DNA of 64,000 bases, from the NCBI GenBank assembly GCA_019096195.1, contig JAGTXK010000119.1:124001-188000 (forward strand). The letters are read 5' to 3'. This document shows positions 62,780 through 64,000 of this stretch, one piece after another; positions within the stretch are counted from its first letter, which is position 1; each line of letters opens with the position of its first letter. The stretch comes from Boletus sp. NGJ (taxonomy: Eukaryota; Basidiomycota; Agaricomycetes; Boletales; Boletaceae). A program made the translations under genes and the position numbers. The notes beneath the pieces were generated by a model. That model did no database searches, had not been told where the DNA came from, and was given only the letters and a program-made list of their open reading frames with translations.

Positions 62780-64000
62780 ATGCGTGTCAAGATATCAGCG
62801 AATCCACCGCTGCCTCCGGTCAGAGCCTGGTTTCCTCTCGCTCTTCCCTCCGTGCAGTCGACGCCGACCGTCTCCTCCTTCAAGTCCCTCCTCTGCACGT
62901 CCCTCCCTGCCTTTGGTGGCGTCTCACCCTCCTCGTTGTGCCTGTCCATCGATGGCTTCGAGCTGCTTGACAATTCCGAGCTCACCGTCGTGAGAGATGG
63001 CGATCTCATCTGGTGAGTCACCATGGCTCTCTTTACACGAAGCTAACTTTGCGTGCAGCGTAGACGTACTCGACGCGCGGACCAAGGACGGGACTGCACG
63101 AGGCCTGCATGCAACACAAAAGCGCCTTGAGGCAGCAACCTCGCACAAACGGAAACGATGCGAGTCTGAGACAAAGTCCACCACCTCTCCGTCAGCGTCC
63201 GAGTCCGAGTCCGAGTCCGAGACCTCGGAATCCGACTCAACATCAGACTCGGATGATTCCTCGCGTCCCGGGACGCCGTCTTTGCGGAAGGCAGAACCCC
63301 CCAAAATCCATGCAAGCGAACGCGCTCTAATACAACCCAAGCCACACGTGGTGCACCCGTACGTCGAGTTCTCCGCTGACCTCGTGTTCTGGTCGACGAC
63401 AACTTCTACTAGCACATCATTTGTTCCTCCTGGGTATGGTAAATCGCAAACACGACTACGCAATCTACGACGACGGCTCAAGCGAATGCACGAGCGCGAG
63501 GGGGGTGCTGTGTCTGAGGACGGACCGGTGTCTGGCGCAAATGCACCAGTGGAGGGGATCACGCCAGCGGTCTCTGACGCTGGAGATGCATACTCTGGCC
63601 TCCTGTCGCTGTCCCTCCGCAACAAGAACAAGGCAAAGAATTTCAAGTCGCTCCTAGGGAGACCGCTTGCTCCAAAGATTATATTTGGCGACGCCGAGTG
63701 TCCACCAACGACATCAGTGCAAGCGTTACCTCGACTGATACCGCCCTCGTCACGCTCCTCGCTGCCCCCAAACCTCTTTGTGACGAGCATTGACGTCGAG
63801 GGAGGGTTGCAGAGGAAAAAGAAGCAACGCAAGACGCGTATCGAGTACGATGAGAATATCTCGCTTGACTATGGGAATGAGGTCGACACGGCGACAGAGA
63901 TGGACATTGACAGGCTGGAGGCGATTGTCGACAAGAGTTGGGGTACACTTGAAAGGCTGACGAGCGCCGAGCAGATTACGGGCGGGATGACGGTCGGCTA
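62780..64000 (+). CDS. Coilin-like protein, 3' end cut by window
   Basis: The N-terminal ~85 residues fit the coilin N-terminal domain, which scaffolds Cajal bodies: MRVKISANPPLPPVRAWFPL, LPAFGGVSP, SIDGFELLDNSELTVVRDGDLI. One intron (about 63015-63058, GTGAGTCACC...GCGTGCAG) joins DLIC to VDVLDART. A Ser/Glu/Asp-rich linker follows (SESESESETSESDST, near 63190-63240), then a basic stretch (TRLRNLRRRLKRMHER) resembling coilin's nuclear-localisation region. The rest is Ser-rich with KNKAKNFKSLLGRPLAPKIIFG and a KKKQRKTRIEYDENI block. It runs off the window at 64000, so the C-terminal Tudor-like domain, if present, is not visible. It is a fungal coilin homologue by its N-terminus; the identity is moderate. 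Confidence 0.72.

Overview
This window reads as the nuclear genome of a basidiomycete fungus, most likely an agaricomycete. Host genes have many short GT-AG introns of about 47-58 bp, closely spaced divergent and convergent neighbours, and typical fungal proteins (fungal NSR1/gar2-type nucleolin, KGD4, RIC8, an Abo1/Yta7-like ATPase). The transposons are chromodomain Gypsy elements, Tc1/mariner and hAT, the usual mix in repeat-rich agaricomycetes. I do not name a species.

Positions 1-34.7 kb are a nest of repeats. A degenerate 43-bp/173-bp satellite lies at about 1.93-2.85 kb. A 7.1-kb chromodomain Gypsy element (C, 3014-10143, minus, TSD CACAA) sits inside the remains of an older plus-strand Gypsy element (D). 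D also received a Tc1-like DNA transposon with an open transposase frame (12098-13695, TA target). A second Gypsy element (A, 13901-31693, minus, TSD GAGCT) was split by a related one (B, 18032-27778, minus, TSD CCACT), and B's 5' LTR was split by a short hAT element (25586-26996, TSD TCTACAAC). A further Tc1/IS630-like relic carrying what looks like a captured, intron-bearing gene piece lies at 32640-33537.

Positions 34.7-64 kb are gene-dense host DNA with no transposon that I can see. In order: Rab escort protein (-), NSR1/gar2-like nucleolin (+), RIC8/synembryn (-), KGD4 (+), proteasome alpha-1/PSMA6 (-), RNA polymerase III largest subunit (+), a serine-rich multi-pass membrane protein (-), Abo1/Yta7/ATAD2 AAA-ATPase (+), RFC1 (-), SEC63 (-), CWC15 (+) and a coilin-like protein cut by the window end (+). 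These are housekeeping functions: vesicle traffic, ribosome biogenesis, G-protein signalling, TCA cycle, proteolysis, Pol III transcription, chromatin, replication, ER translocation, splicing and nuclear bodies. Several pairs share short divergent promoters of about 130-250 bp.

The most interesting signal is in the Gypsy elements. In A, B and C the sequence beside the 5' LTR, where a tRNA primer site would be, is instead complementary over 11-12 bases to a stretch about 33-35 bp downstream of the LTR TATA box, where the transcript should begin. This is the layout of Tf1-type self-priming. In A and B the U5 region also holds hairpins, one with compensatory changes between families. A, B and D share an extra 3' reading frame with a zinc-binding-like motif; its reading frame runs through the polypurine tract into the LTR.
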